From the NCBI RefSeq assembly GCF_003182485.1, contig NZ_QGTX01000001.1:620001-684000 (forward strand): a stretch of DNA of 64,000 nucleotides, read 5' to 3'. Below, one piece after another: positions 37,221-46,509 of the stretch (position 1 is the first letter of the stretch; every line of letters starts with the position of its first letter). The notes beneath the pieces were generated by a model. It saw nothing but the letters and a program-made list of their open reading frames with translations, was not told the origin of the DNA and did no database searches. This DNA comes from Geodermatophilus normandii. Its GTDB lineage: Bacteria; Actinomycetota; Actinomycetes; Mycobacteriales; Geodermatophilaceae. Position numbers and translations under genes: made by a program.

Positions 37221-38054
37221 ATGCGCCGATCGCTCATCCCAGTGCTTGCCGGAGCCGGCCTGCTGGTCTCGTCCGTGACACCGGCGGCGGCCGTGGTCGG
37301 AGGTCAACCTGACGGCTCCGCTCATCCCTACGGTGCGCTCCTGCTTATAGAGGGAGAGGGCTTCTGCTCCGGCACCCTCATCGACGAGGACGTCGTGCTG
37401 ACGGCCGGCCACTGCACCGACTTCTTCACCGCGGACGACGTCGGCACCGTGTCGGTCACCTTCGACCCGGTGGCTTCGGTCGACCTGGACACCTGGGAGA
37501 TCACCGGCGGAACCTGGTACACCGCGACCAGCTGGGTCACGCATCCCCAGTACGTGGCCGAGGACTGGCCCTTCACCCACGACTACGGCCTCGTCTTCCT
37601 GGACGAGCCGGTCACAGGCATCACACCGGCCGACCTGCCGGAGCCCGACCTGCTCGACCAGCTGATCCCTGCCACAGGGCAGACGGCGACGCGGTTCAAC
37701 GACGTCGGGTACGGCGTCAACGGCAAGGAGCACCTCGGTCGCGGGTTCGACCCCACCGTCGACTTCGTCCGGATGGTGTCGACCCAGCGCTACAACCCCA
37801 GCAACGGGGCGGTCGGCACCCTCGACCCGCTGTGGTTGATCCTCGGCCAGGCGCCCTCGCCCACCCACGGCAGTGGGTGCCCCGGTGACTCCGGATCCGG
37901 CATCTTCATCGCGGGAACCGACACTGTCGTGGCGGTCCACACCGGCGGCTACGGGCTGGGGTACCAGGGCAACCTCTGCGGCCGGATCACGTCGCTGAAC
38001 CACCGGATCGACGTCCCGGAGGTCCTCGACTGGATCACGTCGTACCTCGACTGA
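37221..38054 (+). CDS. Secreted trypsin-like serine protease (S1 family)
   Basis: This is a 277-residue exported protease. A Sec signal peptide (MRRSLIPVLAGAGLLVSS) ends at about residue 24 in PAAA, and VVGG then resembles the activation site of trypsins. The catalytic triad is His64 in TAGHC, Asp121 in THDYGLVF and Ser224 in GCPGDSGSG. Cysteines at 49/65 and 220/253 could form disulfides. The ATG at 37221 follows GAGGGGG with fair spacing; the 21 codons upstream are leader. Codon choice is a little less G/C-extreme than in neighbours (TTATAGAGG occurs in the gene), and the surroundings are gene-poor, so acquisition by transfer is possible. Substrate is unknown. Confidence 0.93.
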   Translation: MRRSLIPVLAGAGLLVSSVTPAAAVVGGQPDGSAHPYGALLLIEGEGFCSGTLIDEDVVLTAGHCTDFFTADDVGTVSVTFDPVASVDLDTWEITGGTWYTATSWVTHPQYVAEDWPFTHDYGLVFLDEPVTGITPADLPEPDLLDQLIPATGQTATRFNDVGYGVNGKEHLGRGFDPTVDFVRMVSTQRYNPSNGAVGTLDPLWLILGQAPSPTHGSGCPGDSGSGIFIAGTDTVVAVHTGGYGLGYQGNLCGRITSLNHRIDVPEVLDWITSYLD

Positions 38055-38086
38055 TCGCAGCTGACGGGGCGGCGTCGACGGGCCGG

Positions 38087-38410
38087 TTGCTGACCGACCC
38101 GTCGGCGCCCGCTTCCCCCGTGCTCTGCGTCCCACGAGAGCCCAGCACCTCGAGGAGCGGTCATCGCCCCACGCCGGCGGGACGGCACCACGACAGGGGG
38201 CGACCCCGGCTGGACGCCCTGCCGACCCACCGCGTCGCCGACGCGTGGGCCGGCGGGCACGGCATCGTCCTCGACCGCCTGCACGAGGGCCTCGAGGAGT
38301 CCGGCGGTTCCTGCGACTGCGAGGTCGTGGTGAACGTCGACCCGGTCGTGGTCCTCGAGGACGCTCAGGCGGCGCCGGGCCCCGCGGTCGCCGGCCCCTC
38401 GGTCAGGTAG
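38087..38410 (+). CDS. DUF2695-like small protein, start uncertain
   Basis: The C-terminal half reads VLDRLHEGLEESGGS, CDCEVVVNVDPV, which matches the conserved end of DUF2695 (the CDCEVxxNV motif). The N-terminal half of this ORF is proline/arginine-rich, lacks a good ribosome site and begins with TTG, so the true start may be further in or the gene may be truncated. The last 46 bases overlap the end of the opposing membrane-protein gene, another sign that this copy could be degraded. Function unknown. Confidence 0.5.
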   Translation: MLTDPSAPASPVLCVPREPSTSRSGHRPTPAGRHHDRGRPRLDALPTHRVADAWAGGHGIVLDRLHEGLEESGGSCDCEVVVNVDPVVVLEDAQAAPGPAVAGPSVR

Positions 38411-39093
38411 TCGGCCGGGTCGCTGTCCGGCTGCGGCCCCTCGGCGAGCCAGCGGGCGAAGCCGGCCGGGTCGCGGCGCTCGAGCTCGTCCAGGACGTCC
38501 TGGCGGCGCCGGACGATCGACTGCCGCGCCACCGGGTCGAGCCGGCCGGCCAGGGCCTCCGTCGTGCCCAGCCACTCGCGGCCCAGCGCCGCGGTGGTCA
38601 GGGTCGCCACCGGCGGCAGGAACGTCACCGTCCCGCCGGCCTCGCCGGGGCGGACGCCGCCTGCCGGCCGCTGCGGCGCGGGGGCGGGGAGCCGGCCGCC
38701 AGCCGGCAGGTCGTCGGGCGCCACCGGACGGACCGGGGTGCCGGCGTGCAGCAGCCACAGCCCCAGCGCGCCGACGGCGAGGACGGCGCCGGCCAGCGCG
38801 GTCAGCGCCGCGCCGCCCAGCACCGCGGTGCCCGACAGGAACAGCAGCACGCCGATGGTGACCGCGCCGGTGCGCCAGGCCGCCTCCAGCGGCGTCCGAC
38901 GCGGCTGCCCGCCGGACTCGGCCAGCGACTCGCGGGCCACCCCGCCGGCCAGGCAGGCGGTGACCACCGCGGCCAGGCCCACGGCGAGCAGCCCGGGGGG
39001 TCGCAGGGCCAGGCCACCGATCCCGGCCACCGCGAGCGCGGTCAGGCCGGCGAGGCCCACGAGCAGGCGGGCGGGCAGACCGCGGGTGGGCAC
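38365..39093 (-). CDS. Membrane protein of unknown function (242 aa)
   Basis: I do not recognise the family. Four predicted membrane helices fill the first half (LLVGLAGLTALAVAGIGGLAL, LLAVGLAAVVTACLAGGVA, GAVTIGVLLFLSGTAVLGG, ALAGAVLAVGALGLWLL). After that comes a cytoplasmic region with VTFLPPVATLTTAALGREW and the charged RQSIVRRRQDVLDELERRDPAG. The C-terminal helix FARWLAEGPQPD is acidic. GTG start. Probably monocistronic; divergent from the HtrA protease gene over a 250-base gap. Confidence 0.68.
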   Translation of the reverse strand: MPTRGLPARLLVGLAGLTALAVAGIGGLALRPPGLLAVGLAAVVTACLAGGVARESLAESGGQPRRTPLEAAWRTGAVTIGVLLFLSGTAVLGGAALTALAGAVLAVGALGLWLLHAGTPVRPVAPDDLPAGGRLPAPAPQRPAGGVRPGEAGGTVTFLPPVATLTTAALGREWLGTTEALAGRLDPVARQSIVRRRQDVLDELERRDPAGFARWLAEGPQPDSDPADYLTEGPATAGPGAA

Positions 39094-39343
39094 GAGCAGC
39101 CTCCGAGGGGAGCAGGCCGGGCGGGAGGGCCCGTCCGCTCCGGAGGGAGCGAGCGGGCTCCCCCTCTACCCCGCGACCGTCCCATCGCACACGGTGGTCG
39201 GCGTGTCGCCGGCGGGCGGCTGTCCGGCCTCCCCCGTTGCGTGCCCCAGACACCTCACAGGCGCTCCCCAGGGCTCCGTCAGACGCCGGGCCGATGGTGG
39301 TCCCCGGAGCGGCGGACGGCCGCCCAGGAGGAGGACCAGGACA

Positions 39344-40606
39344 GTGAACGGACACCCGTACCCCCACCCGGCGCAGCAGCCGACCGGTGCGACCCCGGGG
39401 TGGACCCCGCCGCCGTCCGGCGACTCCTGGTACCCGCCGGCCGGCACCGCGACGGCGACCCTCCCGCCGCTGGCACCTCCCCCGCCGCCGGCTCCGGCGA
39501 AGCGGGGCAGCGGGCGGCTGCGGATCGGCGTCGCCGCCCTGCTCGCCGGTGCCCTCATCGGCGGCGGGACCGGGGCCGGCGTCGTCGCCCTCACCGGGGG
39601 CGGCGGCAGCGCCGGCACGCCCGCCTCGGCGCAGTCGGTGGTCATCACCGACCCCGAGAACGCGACCGCCGTGACCGCCGCCGCCGCGAAGGCCTCGCCC
39701 AGCGTCGTCACCGTGTACGTCACCAGCGGCTCCGGCTCGGGCAGCGGCTCGGGCGTGGTGCTCTCCGCCGACGGCTACGTGCTCACCAACAACCACGTCG
39801 TCACGCTGGACGGCAGCACCGACGGCGCGACGGTCCAGGTGCGCACCTCCGACGGCACCCTCTACGACGCCACCGTCGTCGGCACCGACCCGACGTCGGA
39901 CCTCGCCGTCATCCGGCTGCAGGGCGCCGACGGGCTGACCCCGGCCACCTTCGCCGACTCCGACGACGTGCAGGTCGGCGACCTCGCCGTCGCGATCGGC
40001 GCGCCGCTGGGCCTGTCCGACACCGTCACCGACGGGATCATCAGCGCCACCGACCGCGCGGTGGCCACCGGCTCCACCCAGGACGACGCCACGGTCATCG
40101 ACGCCCTGCAGACCGACGCCGCCATCAACCCCGGCAACTCCGGCGGCGCGCTGGTGAACGCGGCCGGTGAGGTCGTGGGCATCAACACCGCGATCGCCTC
40201 GGTGGCCTCGGGCGCTCCGGGCGCGTCGTCGCAGAGCGGCAACATCGGCGTCGGGTTCGCGATCCCGAGCAACACGGCGAAGCGGATCGCCGAGGAGATC
40301 GTGCGGACCGGCACGGCCACCCACGCCGTCCTCGGGGTCAACGCCCAGACCGCCGGCGGCAGCGCCTCCAGCGAGGTCGGCACCGGCGCGCAGGTCCTGC
40401 AGGTCCAGCCGGGCGGCGCGGCCGAGCAGGCCGGGCTGCAGGCCGGCGACGTGGTGACGGCGGTCGGTGACCGCGCGGTCACCAGCTCCACCGAGCTCAC
40501 CGCCGCCATCCGCAGCTCCGCCCCCGGCGACACGGTGCAGCTGACCGTGGAGCGCGGCGGGCAGACGACCACGGTCGAGGTCACCCTCGGCAGCAGTGCG
40601 AGCTGA
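39344..40606 (+). CDS. HtrA/DegP-family (S1C) membrane-anchored serine protease with PDZ domain
   Basis: This is a 420-residue envelope quality-control protease. The N-terminal 58 residues are a proline-rich cytoplasmic tail; one membrane helix lies at 60-83 (IGVAALLAGALIGGG). The protease domain is outside the membrane with His151 (TNNHVV), Asp186 (TSDLAVIR) and Ser266 (GNSGGAL). A PDZ domain covers about 325-415 (VLQVQPGGAAEQAGLQAGDVV). The GTG at 39344 has GGAGGAGGA upstream. The arrangement matches the PepD/HtrA proteins that degrade or refold misfolded secreted proteins under envelope stress. A strong terminator follows, so it is a single-gene unit. Confidence 0.95.
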   Translation: MNGHPYPHPAQQPTGATPGWTPPPSGDSWYPPAGTATATLPPLAPPPPPAPAKRGSGRLRIGVAALLAGALIGGGTGAGVVALTGGGGSAGTPASAQSVVITDPENATAVTAAAAKASPSVVTVYVTSGSGSGSGSGVVLSADGYVLTNNHVVTLDGSTDGATVQVRTSDGTLYDATVVGTDPTSDLAVIRLQGADGLTPATFADSDDVQVGDLAVAIGAPLGLSDTVTDGIISATDRAVATGSTQDDATVIDALQTDAAINPGNSGGALVNAAGEVVGINTAIASVASGAPGASSQSGNIGVGFAIPSNTAKRIAEEIVRTGTATHAVLGVNAQTAGGSASSEVGTGAQVLQVQPGGAAEQAGLQAGDVVTAVGDRAVTSSTELTAAIRSSAPGDTVQLTVERGGQTTTVEVTLGSSAS

Positions 40607-40623
40607 TCCCCCTCCGGCCACGG

Positions 40624-40669
40624 CCCCCTGTCCCCCCACCGCGAGCCGCTCGCTGTGGGGGGCAGGGGG
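40624..40669 (+). terminator. Terminator of the HtrA gene
   Basis: CCCCCTG and CCCCCCAC with GCGAG pair against CTCGC, GTGGGGGG and CAGGGGG with two single mismatches, giving about 20 paired bases around CCG. It begins 18 bases after the protease stop. Confidence 0.8.
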
Positions 40670-40691
40670 TCGGCTCTCTAGGCTGGGGAGG

Positions 40692-41969
40692 GTGTCGTCG
40701 TCCCTGAGCGCCCCGCTGGCCTCCTCGCTCGACGACCCGGAGCGCGCCGCCGGCCTGCGGCGGATGAAGCGACTGGCCACCAGCCTGTTCCTGGTCGCCG
40801 CGGCGGTGTTCCTGGCCTGCGTGCTGCTCGGCGACGAGGCCGGCCCCTGGGTCGGCTACGTGCGGGCCACCGCCGAGGCGTCGATGGTCGGCGCGCTGGC
40901 CGACTGGTTCGCCGTCACCGCGCTGTTCCGGCACCCGCTGCGGATCCCGATCCCGCACACGGCGATCATCCCGCGCAAGAAGGACCAGATCGGCGCGAGC
41001 CTCGGCGCGTTCGTCGAGGAGAACTTCCTGACCCGCGCCGTCGTCGAGGACAGGCTCGCCACCGTCGACGTGCCCGGCCGGATCGGCGACTTCCTCGCCG
41101 CGCCCGGCCGCGCCGAGCGGCTGGCCGGTGACGCCGCCGCTGCGCTGGCCGGCCTCACCGACCTGCTGCGCGACGACGACGTCCAGGAGGCGGTGTCGGG
41201 TCTGGTCGACCGCAAGCTGCACGAGACGCCGGCCGCGCCGGTGCTCGCCCGGGTGCTCGAGCTGGTGGTCGACGGCGACCGGCACCAGGAGGTGCTCTCG
41301 GCGGCGCTGCGCTACCTCGCCCGCTTCCTGGAGGAGAACCGGATCGTCTTCCGCGCCCAGCTCGGGGACGCCTCGCCGTCCTGGGTGCCCGACTGGGTCG
41401 ACGACCGCGTGTTCGACCGGATCTTCGCCGCGCTGCAGGGGTTCCTGCAGGAGGTCGGCGCCGAGCGCGACCACGAGCTGCGGCGGGTCTACGACGCCCG
41501 GCTGCGCGCCTACGTGCACCAGCTGCGCACCGACCCCGACACCGCAGCGCGGGTCGAGGCGTTCAAGAAGGAGCTGCTCGAGCACCCGGCGGTGCGCACC
41601 TGGTCCTCGTCGCTGTGGACCAACGCCAAGACGGCGTTCCTCGCCTCGGCAGCCGATCCCGACTCCCAGCTCCGGGCGCGGTTGGCCGGTCTCATCCGCG
41701 ACGGCGCGCGGCTGCTGCGCACCGACCCGCGGGTGCGCGAGCGGGTGCAGCGGCAGTCGGTGCGCGTCGCCGGCTACCTGGTCGAGCGCTTCGCCGGTGA
41801 CGTCGCCGACGTCGTCGGCACCACGGTGGCGCGCTGGGACACCGAGGAGACCAGCCGGCGCATCGAGCTGCAGGTCGGCCGCGACCTGCAGTTCATCCGC
41901 ATCAACGGCACCGTCGTCGGCGGCCTGGCCGGGCTGGTCATCTACTCCGTCGCCCAACTGCTGGGCTGA
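40692..41969 (+). CDS. DUF445 membrane protein
   Basis: This is a 425-residue protein. A membrane helix is near residues 25-45 (ATSLFLVAAAVFLACVLLG), followed by the family core VRATAEASMVGALADWFAVTALFRHPLRIPIPHT and IIPRKKDQIGASLGAFVEENFL. A long helical cytoplasmic or extracytoplasmic domain follows, and a second membrane helix is at the very end (GLAGLVIYSVAQLLG). That is the standard DUF445 (YjiN) plan. Function is unknown. The GTG at 40692 is chosen since the upstream in-frame part is the previous gene's terminator. Confidence 0.9.
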   Translation: MSSSLSAPLASSLDDPERAAGLRRMKRLATSLFLVAAAVFLACVLLGDEAGPWVGYVRATAEASMVGALADWFAVTALFRHPLRIPIPHTAIIPRKKDQIGASLGAFVEENFLTRAVVEDRLATVDVPGRIGDFLAAPGRAERLAGDAAAALAGLTDLLRDDDVQEAVSGLVDRKLHETPAAPVLARVLELVVDGDRHQEVLSAALRYLARFLEENRIVFRAQLGDASPSWVPDWVDDRVFDRIFAALQGFLQEVGAERDHELRRVYDARLRAYVHQLRTDPDTAARVEAFKKELLEHPAVRTWSSSLWTNAKTAFLASAADPDSQLRARLAGLIRDGARLLRTDPRVRERVQRQSVRVAGYLVERFAGDVADVVGTTVARWDTEETSRRIELQVGRDLQFIRINGTVVGGLAGLVIYSVAQLLG

Positions 41970-41971
41970 GC

Positions 41972-42355
41972 TCAGGCGAGGCGGAACCCGCTCCACTCGA
42001 AGCCCGGCGAGACGACGCAGCTGACCAGCACCTCGGCACGGGCCGGCTCGGTCGCCTGCCACGTCCCGGCCGGCACGAGCACCTGGACGGCGTCCCGCCC
42101 CAGCACCCGACGCTCGGGATCGGCGGCCGGCGCGGCAGCCAGCAGCAGCGGGAGCTCGCCGGGGCCGTGCCACAGCCACAGCTCGTCGGCGTCGACGACG
42201 TGCCAGGCCGAGCGCTCCCCTGGCGCGAGCAGGAAGAGGATCGCGCTGGCAGCCGGACGGTCGCCGACGGTGGCCGGCGCGGTCCACGTCCGCCGGTACC
42301 AGCCCCCCTCGGGGTGCGGCTCCAGCCCGAGCCGGGCCGCGGTCGCGGGGATCAG
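41972..42355 (-). CDS. DUF985 cupin protein, apparent CTG start
   Basis: This is a protein of about 127 residues of the DUF985 cupin family: [16 protein letters not shown] at the start, [25 protein letters not shown], then [10 protein letters not shown] and [10 protein letters not shown]. Residues in WHVVDADE and the later glycines mark the double-stranded beta helix. Its function is unknown. No ATG or GTG lies before the conserved region within reach; CTG at 42353-42355 overlaps the TGA of the upstream rlmB gene (CTGA), so I use it. It is the last gene of the carD operon. Confidence 0.75.
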   Translation of the reverse strand: MIPATAARLGLEPHPEGGWYRRTWTAPATVGDRPAASAILFLLAPGERSAWHVVDADELWLWHGPGELPLLLAAAPAADPERRVLGRDAVQVLVPAGTWQATEPARAEVLVSCVVSPGFEWSGFRLA

Positions 42356-43311
42356 CTGCGTGCCTGGGCGGCGGCGTAGAGGGCGATGCCCGCGGCGACG
42401 CTGACGTTGAGCGACTCGGTGTCGCGGGCGATCGGGATGCGGACGACGACGTCGCAGCGCTCGCGCACCAGCCGCGAGAGCCCCGCCCCCTCCGCGCCGA
42501 CGACGAGGGCCACCGGGTCGGCGAGCCCGTCGTAGTCGGCCAGGTCCGTGTCGCCGTCGCCGGCCAGGCCCACCGTCTGCAGCCCGGCGTCCTGGTAGGA
42601 GGCGAGCGCGCGGGCGAGGTTGACCGCGCGGGCCACCGGCAGGCGGGCGGCCGCGCCGGCGCTGGTGCGCCATGCCGAGGCGGTCATGCCGACCGAGCGG
42701 CGCTGCGGCACGACGACGCCGTGTGCGTCGAACGCCGCCGCCGAGCGCACCACCGCGCCGAGGTTGCGGGGGTCGGTGACGCCGTCCATGGCGACGACCA
42801 GCGGCGGGCGCCCGGAGTCGCGGGCGACGTCGAGCAGGTCGTCGGGGTGGGCGTACTCGTAGGGCGGGACCTGCAGGCCGATGCCCTGGTGCAGCGCGCC
42901 GTTGGACATCCGGTCGAACTCGGCCCTGCCCACCTCGAGCAGCGGCAGCCCCCGGTCGCCGGCCAGGTGCAGCGCCTCGGTGATCCGCTCGTCGGTCGCC
43001 GTGCGGGTGTCCCCCGTGACGACGTACAGCGCGGTCGCCGGGATCTGCGCGCGCAGCGCCTCGACGACGGGGTTGCGGCCGAGCAGCAGCTCCGGCGCCT
43101 CCTCCGCGCGCTGGCGGCTGCGGTCGCGCTCGGCCCGGCGGCGGGCGTCGGCCTGCGCCTTGCGCTGCGCCGGGTGGCCCTTGCGCATCTCCGCCGGCGG
43201 GGTCGCCCCCCGGCCGGCGAGCGAGCGGCGGTTCTTGCCGCCGGTGCCGGCGGTGGCGGTCTTCTTGCCGGCACCGCTCGTGCGGCCGCGGCGCTGGCTG
43301 TTGCCGGCCAT
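42352..43311 (-). CDS. rlmB: 23S rRNA (guanosine-2'-O)-methyltransferase, RlmB/TrmH (SpoU) family
   Basis: This is a 319-residue SPOUT methyltransferase. The first about 70 residues are basic and disordered ([22 protein letters not shown]). A substrate-binding domain follows from [13 protein letters not shown], and the C-terminal knot domain carries the three SpoU motifs: [26 protein letters not shown] and [15 protein letters not shown]. The product matches the M. tuberculosis Rv3579c (TsnR-like) position next to cysS. It would use SAM to methylate a ribosomal RNA guanosine; the exact site (G2251) is inferred from RlmB resemblance. Its ATG overlaps the cysS stop (TGATG). Confidence 0.9.
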   Translation of the reverse strand: MAGNSQRRGRTSGAGKKTATAGTGGKNRRSLAGRGATPPAEMRKGHPAQRKAQADARRRAERDRSRQRAEEAPELLLGRNPVVEALRAQIPATALYVVTGDTRTATDERITEALHLAGDRGLPLLEVGRAEFDRMSNGALHQGIGLQVPPYEYAHPDDLLDVARDSGRPPLVVAMDGVTDPRNLGAVVRSAAAFDAHGVVVPQRRSVGMTASAWRTSAGAAARLPVARAVNLARALASYQDAGLQTVGLAGDGDTDLADYDGLADPVALVVGAEGAGLSRLVRERCDVVVRIPIARDTESLNVSVAAGIALYAAAQARS

Positions 43312-44714
43312 CAGCGGGTCAGCTCCCATCGGGGTCCCTGCGGGGTGTCCTCGACCTGCACGCCGAGGGCGGTGAGCCGGTCGCGCAGCGCGTCGGCCGC
43401 CGCGTAGTCCTTGCGGGCGCGGGCGGCCTGCCGCTGCTCGAGCGCCAGCCGCACGAGGCCGTCGGTGACCCCCGCCAGCCGGTCGTCGACGCCGCCGCCG
43501 GCCGCCCAGTGCGGGTCGAGCGGGTCGAGGCCCAGCACGCCGAGCATGCCGCGCACCGCGCCGAGCGCCTCGGCCAGCGCGGCGTCGTCGCCGTCGGCCA
43601 GGGCGGTGTTGCCGGCCCGCACCACGTCGTGCACCACCGCGACGGCGGCCGGTGTGCCGAGGTCGTCGTCCATCGCCTCGCGGAAGGCCGCCGGCAGGCC
43701 GGTCGGGGTGTCCCGGCCGGCCCGCTCGGCGGCGCGGTGCACGAACGACTCGATCCGCCGGTAGGCGGCAGCGGCCTCGGCCAGGGCGGCGTCGGTGAAC
43801 TCCACCGTCGACCGGTAGTGCGGCGCCACGAGGTAGTAGCGGAGCTCGACCGGCCGCACCCGGCGGACCACCTCGTCGACCAGCGCGGTGTTGCCCAGCG
43901 ACTTGCTCATCTTCTCGCCGCCGAGGGTCACCCAGCCGTTGTGCACCCAGTACCGGGCGAACGGGTCGCCGGCGGCCCGCGACTGGGCCTGCTCGTTCTC
44001 GTGGTGGGGGAAGCGCAGGTCCAGGCCGCCGCCGTGGACGTCGAACTCCGCGCCGAGGTAGCGCCCGGCCATCGCCGAGCACTCCAGGTGCCAGCCGGGC
44101 CGGCCGCGGCCCCAGGGCGTGGGCCAGCTGGCGGTCTCGGGCTCTCCGGGCTTGGCGGCCTTCCACAGCGCGAAGTCGCGGGGGTCGCGCTTGCGGTCGT
44201 CGGTGTCGGTGTCGGCGGCGGGCTCGAGGTCCTCGAGCCTCTGGCGGGTCAGCGCGCCGTACTCGGGGAAGGAGCGGACGTCGAAGTAGACGTCGCCGTC
44301 CACCGCGTAGGCGTGCCCGCGCCCGACCAGCCGCTCCATGAGCGCGACCATGTCCGGGACGTGCCCGGTGGCGCGCGGCTCGTAGGTGGGCGGCAGGACG
44401 CCGAGGACGTCGTAGGCGCGGGTGCAGGCGAGCTCGTGGGTGTAGGCCCAGGCCCACCACGGCACGCCGTGCTCGCCGGCCTTGGTGAGGATCTTGTCGT
44501 CGATGTCGGTGACGTTGCGGACGTAGGTGACCTCGAGACCGCTCGCGGTCAGCCACCGGCGCAGGACGTCGAAGGCGACGGCGGCCCGCACGTGCCCGAC
44601 GTGCGGCGGTCCCTGCACGGTGAGCCCGCAGACGTACACGGAGGCCTGCCCGGGACGCAGGGGCGTGAAGTCCCGGACCGCGCGCGCGGCCGTGTCGTGG
44701 AGGCGGAGGCTCAC
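43311..44714 (-). CDS. cysS: Cysteinyl-tRNA synthetase
   Basis: This is a class I aminoacyl-tRNA synthetase of 467 residues that charges tRNA-Cys. Seen: [10 protein letters not shown] with the zinc cysteine at 29, HVGH (the HIGH motif) at 38-41, WHLECSAMA and [10 protein letters not shown] with the other zinc ligands, KMSKSLGN, and a C-terminal helical domain. The related mycothiol ligase MshC lacks much of this C-terminal part and starts differently, so CysS is preferred. GTG start overlaps the ispF stop as GTGA. It belongs to carD-ispD-ispF-cysS-rlmB. Confidence 0.95.
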   Translation of the reverse strand: MSLRLHDTAARAVRDFTPLRPGQASVYVCGLTVQGPPHVGHVRAAVAFDVLRRWLTASGLEVTYVRNVTDIDDKILTKAGEHGVPWWAWAYTHELACTRAYDVLGVLPPTYEPRATGHVPDMVALMERLVGRGHAYAVDGDVYFDVRSFPEYGALTRQRLEDLEPAADTDTDDRKRDPRDFALWKAAKPGEPETASWPTPWGRGRPGWHLECSAMAGRYLGAEFDVHGGGLDLRFPHHENEQAQSRAAGDPFARYWVHNGWVTLGGEKMSKSLGNTALVDEVVRRVRPVELRYYLVAPHYRSTVEFTDAALAEAAAAYRRIESFVHRAAERAGRDTPTGLPAAFREAMDDDLGTPAAVAVVHDVVRAGNTALADGDDAALAEALGAVRGMLGVLGLDPLDPHWAAGGGVDDRLAGVTDGLVRLALEQRQAARARKDYAAADALRDRLTALGVQVEDTPQGPRWELTR

Positions 44715-45211
44715 CGCGCGGAGTCTACGGACCCCGTCCGGACCACCAGGGCGGTCGCCACGGCCGCCCGGCCCTCGCCGCGGCCGACCAGCCCCAGCCC
44801 GTCGGTGGTCGTGGCCGTGACGCTGACCGGGGCGCCCAGGGCCGCCGACAGCGCCGCCTCCGCCTCGGCCCGCCGCGGGCCGAGCTTCGGCGTGGGCGAC
44901 ACCAGCTGCACGGCGGCGTTGCCGACCCGCCAGCCGGCGGCGGCCAGCGTCTCCCGCACGTGCCCGAGGACGGCGACCCCGCGGGCGCCGGCCCAGCGCG
45001 GGTCGTCGGTGCCGAGCAGCCCGCCGATGTCCCCGAGGCCGGCGGCCGACAGCACCGCGTCGGTGAGGGCGTGGGCGACGACGTCGCCGTCGGAGTGCCC
45101 GGCGCAGCCGTCGGCGCCGGGCCAGGACAGCCCGGCCAGCCAGCACTCCCGCCCGGCCTCGACCGGGTGCACGTCGACGCCGAGGCCGACGCGGGGCAGG
45201 CCGGCGCTCAC
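44711..45211 (-). CDS. ispF: 2-C-methyl-D-erythritol 2,4-cyclodiphosphate synthase
   Basis: This is a 166-residue enzyme of the MEP isoprenoid pathway that cyclises CDP-ME 2-phosphate. Metal ligands are in the GVDVHPV motif (Asp and His near residues 12-14) and in [17 protein letters not shown] with its histidine. [12 protein letters not shown] and [12 protein letters not shown] close the trimer active site. Stop overlaps cysS and start overlaps the ispD stop, each by four bases (GTGA). Confidence 0.95.
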   Translation of the reverse strand: MSAGLPRVGLGVDVHPVEAGRECWLAGLSWPGADGCAGHSDGDVVAHALTDAVLSAAGLGDIGGLLGTDDPRWAGARGVAVLGHVRETLAAAGWRVGNAAVQLVSPTPKLGPRRAEAEAALSAALGAPVSVTATTTDGLGLVGRGEGRAAVATALVVRTGSVDSAR

Positions 45212-45873
45212 CGGGGCGCCGCGAGCAGCTCGGCGATGCGCAGGTCGTGCGGCACGGTGACCTTCGCGGCGCGCTCGTCGCCGGCCACGGTGGTCACGGG
45301 GACCCCGTCGGCGCGCACGACGGCGGCGTCGTCGGTCAGCTCGGCAGCGTCGTCCAGCGCGGCGTAGGCGGCCACCAGGACGGTGCGGTCGAAGCCCTGC
45401 GGCGTCTGCACCCGGCGCAACGGGCCGCGCGGGACGGCGTCGGTGACGGTGCCGGCCGCGTCGACGGCCACGGTGGTGTCGACGACCGGCAGCACCGGGA
45501 CGACGGCGGGGGCGCCCGCGGCCAGCGCGGCCAGGACGCGCGCCACCACCTCCGGCGGGGTCAGCGGGCGGGCGGCGTCGTGCACGAGGACGGCGTCGGC
45601 GGCGGCGCCGGCGGCGAGGAGCCCGGCGCGGACCGAGGCGGTGCGGGTGGCGCCGCCGTCGACGAGCTGCACGCTGCCCGGCAGGACCGCGGCGAAGGCG
45701 TCCCGCTCGGCGGCCGGGGTGACGACGACGACCTCGTCGACACCGCCGGCGAGCAGGGTGTCGACCGCCCAGGCGACCAGCGGGCGGCCGGCGAGGCCGA
45801 CCAGCGCCTTGGGCCGGTCGGCCCCCAGACGCGAACCACTCCCGGCCGCTGCGACGATGCCGACAGCGGACAC
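45208..45873 (-). CDS. ispD: 2-C-methyl-D-erythritol 4-phosphate cytidylyltransferase
   Basis: This is a 221-residue cytidylyltransferase of the MEP pathway that makes CDP-methylerythritol. [13 protein letters not shown] at the N-terminus binds CTP, with the lysine of [21 protein letters not shown] and [10 protein letters not shown] follow (the latter as [10 protein letters not shown]), and PHDLRIAE ends the fold. GTG start. It lies 32 bases downstream of carD and is translationally coupled to ispF. With ispF it makes the whole middle of the MEP pathway from one transcript. Confidence 0.95.
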   Translation of the reverse strand: MSAVGIVAAAGSGSRLGADRPKALVGLAGRPLVAWAVDTLLAGGVDEVVVVTPAAERDAFAAVLPGSVQLVDGGATRTASVRAGLLAAGAAADAVLVHDAARPLTPPEVVARVLAALAAGAPAVVPVLPVVDTTVAVDAAGTVTDAVPRGPLRRVQTPQGFDRTVLVAAYAALDDAAELTDDAAVVRADGVPVTTVAGDERAAKVTVPHDLRIAELLAAPR

Positions 45874-45905
45874 GGGAGTGGTCCGGTGGTACGAGGGTGC
45901 GGGGC

Positions 45906-46388
45906 TCAGCTGGCGAGGACCTCGTCGAGCAGCACCTCGGCCTTGTCCTCGTTGGTCCCCTCGGCGAGCGCGAGCTCGCTCACGAGGATCTGGCGCGCCT
46001 TCGACAGCATCCGCTTCTCGCCGGCGGACAGGCCGCGGTCCTTGTCGCGGCGCCAGAGGTCGCGGACGACCTCGGCGACCTTGTTCACGTCACCCGAGGC
46101 CAGCTTCTCGAGGTTCGCCTTGTAGCGGCGGGACCAGTTGGTCGGCTCCTCGGTGTGCGGGGCCCGCAGGACCTCGAACACCCGGTTGAGCCCGTCCTGC
46201 CCGACGACGTCACGGACGCCGACGATCTCTGCGTTGTCGGCCGGCACGCGCACGGTCAGGTCGCCCTGGGCGACCTTCAGCACGAGGTAGGCCTTCTCTT
46301 CACCCTTGATGGTCCGCGTCTCGATCGCCTCGATCAGAGCGGCACCGTGGTGCGGGTAGACGACGGTCTCGCCGACAGTGAAGCCCAT
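45906..46388 (-). CDS. carD: CarD RNA-polymerase-binding transcription regulator
   Basis: This is a 160-residue global regulator that binds the beta subunit of RNA polymerase and stabilises open complexes. The N-terminal Tudor-like RNAP interaction domain begins [17 protein letters not shown] and includes [17 protein letters not shown]. The C-terminal DNA-binding domain includes [17 protein letters not shown] with the conserved tryptophan, [19 protein letters not shown], and [21 protein letters not shown] upstream of the ATG serves as ribosome site. It is the first gene of the operon. Confidence 0.96.
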   Translation of the reverse strand: MGFTVGETVVYPHHGAALIEAIETRTIKGEEKAYLVLKVAQGDLTVRVPADNAEIVGVRDVVGQDGLNRVFEVLRAPHTEEPTNWSRRYKANLEKLASGDVNKVAEVVRDLWRRDKDRGLSAGEKRMLSKARQILVSELALAEGTNEDKAEVLLDEVLAS

Positions 46389-46415
46389 GTGTGTTAGACC
46401 CCTTTCGCTGTCCCC

Positions 46416-46421
46416 AGGTTA
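46416..46421 (-). promoter_or_regulatory. Candidate extended -10 element of the carD promoter
   Basis: On the minus strand TGCTAACCT gives an extended -10 (TGn plus TAACCT), 28 bases before the carD ATG. A good -35 is not visible at the expected distance, which CarD-type actinobacterial promoters often lack. Tentative. Confidence 0.35.
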
Positions 46422-46509
46422 GCACGGCACACTGACGCCCGGAACGGCCGGACGACGGATATCCGCAGGTCAGAGGCCTGGTGAACTCGTGGGGAGGGGT
46501 TGACAGGGC

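Noticed and set aside
36600..38160. Integrative element at tRNA-Thr
   Set aside because: No integrase, no repeat of the tRNA 3' end, and the odd region is on the 5' side of the tRNA.
43311..44714. MshC (mycothiol ligase) instead of CysS
   Set aside because: Full-length C-terminal domain and the carD-isp-cysS operon order favour the tRNA synthetase.
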